From Candidatus Latescibacterota bacterium (GTDB taxonomy: Bacteria; Latescibacterota; MVCY01), in contig DAOVPH010000116.1 in NCBI GenBank assembly GCA_030629295.1, positions 1-5,452 on the forward strand: DNA of 5,452 nucleotides. The letters are read 5' to 3'. The stretch's first letter is position 1. Every line of letters begins with the position of its first letter. The notes under the pieces were generated by a model, which was given only the letters and a program-made list of their open reading frames with translations, did not search any database and was not told the DNA's origin. The position numbers and the translations under genes were made by a program. Positions 4,439-5,452 of this stretch are shown one piece after another.

Positions 4439-5452
4439 ATGATTAACACCGTAGAAATGAAATTAGGCGGCAGGACACTCAGCATAGAGTCGGGGAGGGT
4501 CGCTACTCAAGCAGATGGAGCGGTAATCGTCAAATACGAAGGAACTGTTATCTTAGCCTCTGTGGTAGCCTCTAAAGAGCCCATCCCTGACCGTGATTTT
4601 CTCCCTCTTACCGTGGAGTTCAGAGAGAAATACTATGCGGCAGGAAAAATCCCGGGGGGATTTTTCAAAAGGGAAGGACGTCCCCGTGATGGGGAGATCC
4701 TGGCAGCCAGAATGATTGACCGCTCCCTAAGGCCTTTGTTTGCTGATAATTACAGAAATGAGGTGCAGATAATCATTATGGTTCTCTCCTCAGATCAAGA
4801 GAACAACGCTGATGTGCCTGGGATAATTGGAGCATCGGCTGCTTTGGCTATCTCACCTATTCCATTTGGGCACATTGTAGGAGCGGTGCGTATCGGCACG
4901 CTCGATGAACGCCTGATAGTGAATCCCAGCTTTTCCCAGACAGACGAGGGAGAGATGGACCTAGTGGTCTCGGCTACCTCTGACGCAGTTGTCCAGATGG
5001 AGGGTAGCACCAAAGAAATCACCGATCAGCAAATAGTGGAGGCTATCTCTTTGGCTCAGGAACAGATCCAAGAGATATGTCAGCTTCAAGAACAACTCAA
5101 ACAGCTTTGCGGTAAACCTAAGCTTGAAATGCCAGAGTTGTCAGAAGACCCTGAACTGGAAAGATCGGTTCGAGAGCAGTTTGCCACCAAGATCGACCAG
5201 GCCAACCGCATTGCGGAAAAAACGGAGCGAAACAGCGCCCTTGACCAGATCGTCGCGGAAGCAGTTGCTGCCTTCTCGGAAAAATACCCAGAGAGCGAAG
5301 GGTTGATCAAAACTGAGATTGCGAAGATCCAGAAAGAACAAATGCGGCGGATGGTCTGTGAGGAAAACAGGCGCATTGATGGCCGAGGCCTGGAAGATAT
5401 CAGACCTATTAGCTGTGAAGTAGGGATTTTGCCCCGTACTCACGGCTCTGCA
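4439..5452 (+). CDS. pnp: Polyribonucleotide nucleotidyltransferase (PNPase), 5' part
   Basis: This is the first 338 residues of PNPase, the trimeric phosphorolytic 3'-5' exoribonuclease of the RNA degradosome. The frame is open from ATG 4439 to the window end, so the gene is cut. The first RNase PH domain (about residues 5-145) has the classic block DFLPLTVEFREKYYAAGKIP followed by GGFFKREGRPRDGEI, which contains the RNA-gripping FFKR loop, then RMIDRSLRPLF. Next comes the first domain's C-terminal part with MDLVVSATSDAVVQMEGSTKE, then the all-helical PNPase domain (about 235-310). The second, catalytic RNase PH domain begins at RIDGRGLEDIRPIS (312-325), and the window ends in LPRTHGSA. The catalytic residues and the KH and S1 RNA-binding domains would lie downstream. 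In many bacteria pnp follows rpsO, as here, and controls its own mRNA after RNase III cleavage. A leader of this type is possible but not shown. Confidence 0.97.
   Translation, partial: MINTVEMKLGGRTLSIESGRVATQADGAVIVKYEGTVILASVVASKEPIPDRDFLPLTVEFREKYYAAGKIPGGFFKREGRPRDGEILAARMIDRSLRPLFADNYRNEVQIIIMVLSSDQENNADVPGIIGASAALAISPIPFGHIVGAVRIGTLDERLIVNPSFSQTDEGEMDLVVSATSDAVVQMEGSTKEITDQQIVEAISLAQEQIQEICQLQEQLKQLCGKPKLEMPELSEDPELERSVREQFATKIDQANRIAEKTERNSALDQIVAEAVAAFSEKYPESEGLIKTEIAKIQKEQMRRMVCEENRRIDGRGLEDIRPISCEVGILPRTHGSA

Noticed and set aside
1..5452. Search for a new mobile, defence or biosynthetic system
   Set aside because: All seven genes are recognised members of the core infB-rbfA-truB-ribF-rpsO-pnp neighbourhood; no transposase, integrase, CRISPR, tRNA gene or unfamiliar protein is present.

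Overview
The window is a stretch of bacterial chromosome carrying the conserved translation and RNA-metabolism operon, with all genes on the + strand: infB (3' part) - ylxP/DUF503 - rbfA - truB - ribF - rpsO - pnp (5' part). This order, including a DUF503 gene after infB and ribF between truB and rpsO, is known from Bacillota and from other Gram-positive-like and deep-branching phyla. It is unlike E. coli, which lacks ylxP and keeps ribF elsewhere. The moderate G+C content and the style of the DUF503 protein (CRIEFLIPGNNSLKGKR, AEVEDNDLWQ) make me lean weakly towards Chloroflexota, perhaps a Dehalococcoidia-like or uncultured relative. That is an impression from memory, not a search result.

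Layout. Positions 1-1370 encode the last 455 residues of translation initiation factor IF2, from just before the G3 DTPGH motif to the stop. A 4-base GTGA overlap leads into ylxP (1367-1648). A 164-base gap follows (1649-1812), the longest in the window, filled with short A-rich/GGC and CC/T-rich repeats that can form an inverted repeat and can pair with the rbfA ribosome binding site. Then come rbfA (1813-2175), truB (2150-3067, overlapping rbfA by 26 bases) and ribF (3064-4008, ATGA overlap). A strong sigma70-type promoter (TTGACA-17-TATAAA) lies inside the end of ribF and should give rpsO (4049-4327) its own transcript, with a leader of about 75 bases that contains a GAAA-capped hairpin. 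A 111-base spacer with small hairpins separates rpsO from pnp (4439 to beyond the window end).

The genes work together on ribosome function and RNA turnover. IF2 places initiator tRNA on the ribosome, RbfA matures the 30S subunit, TruB makes pseudouridine 55 in tRNA, RibF makes FMN and FAD, S15 nucleates assembly of the 30S platform, and PNPase degrades and processes RNA. No mobile element, CRISPR array, RNA gene or defence system is visible, and I found no new multi-gene system. The points most worth a second look are cis-regulatory (the ylxP-rbfA gap and the rpsO promoter and leader), plus a few unusual residues in IF2 and S15.
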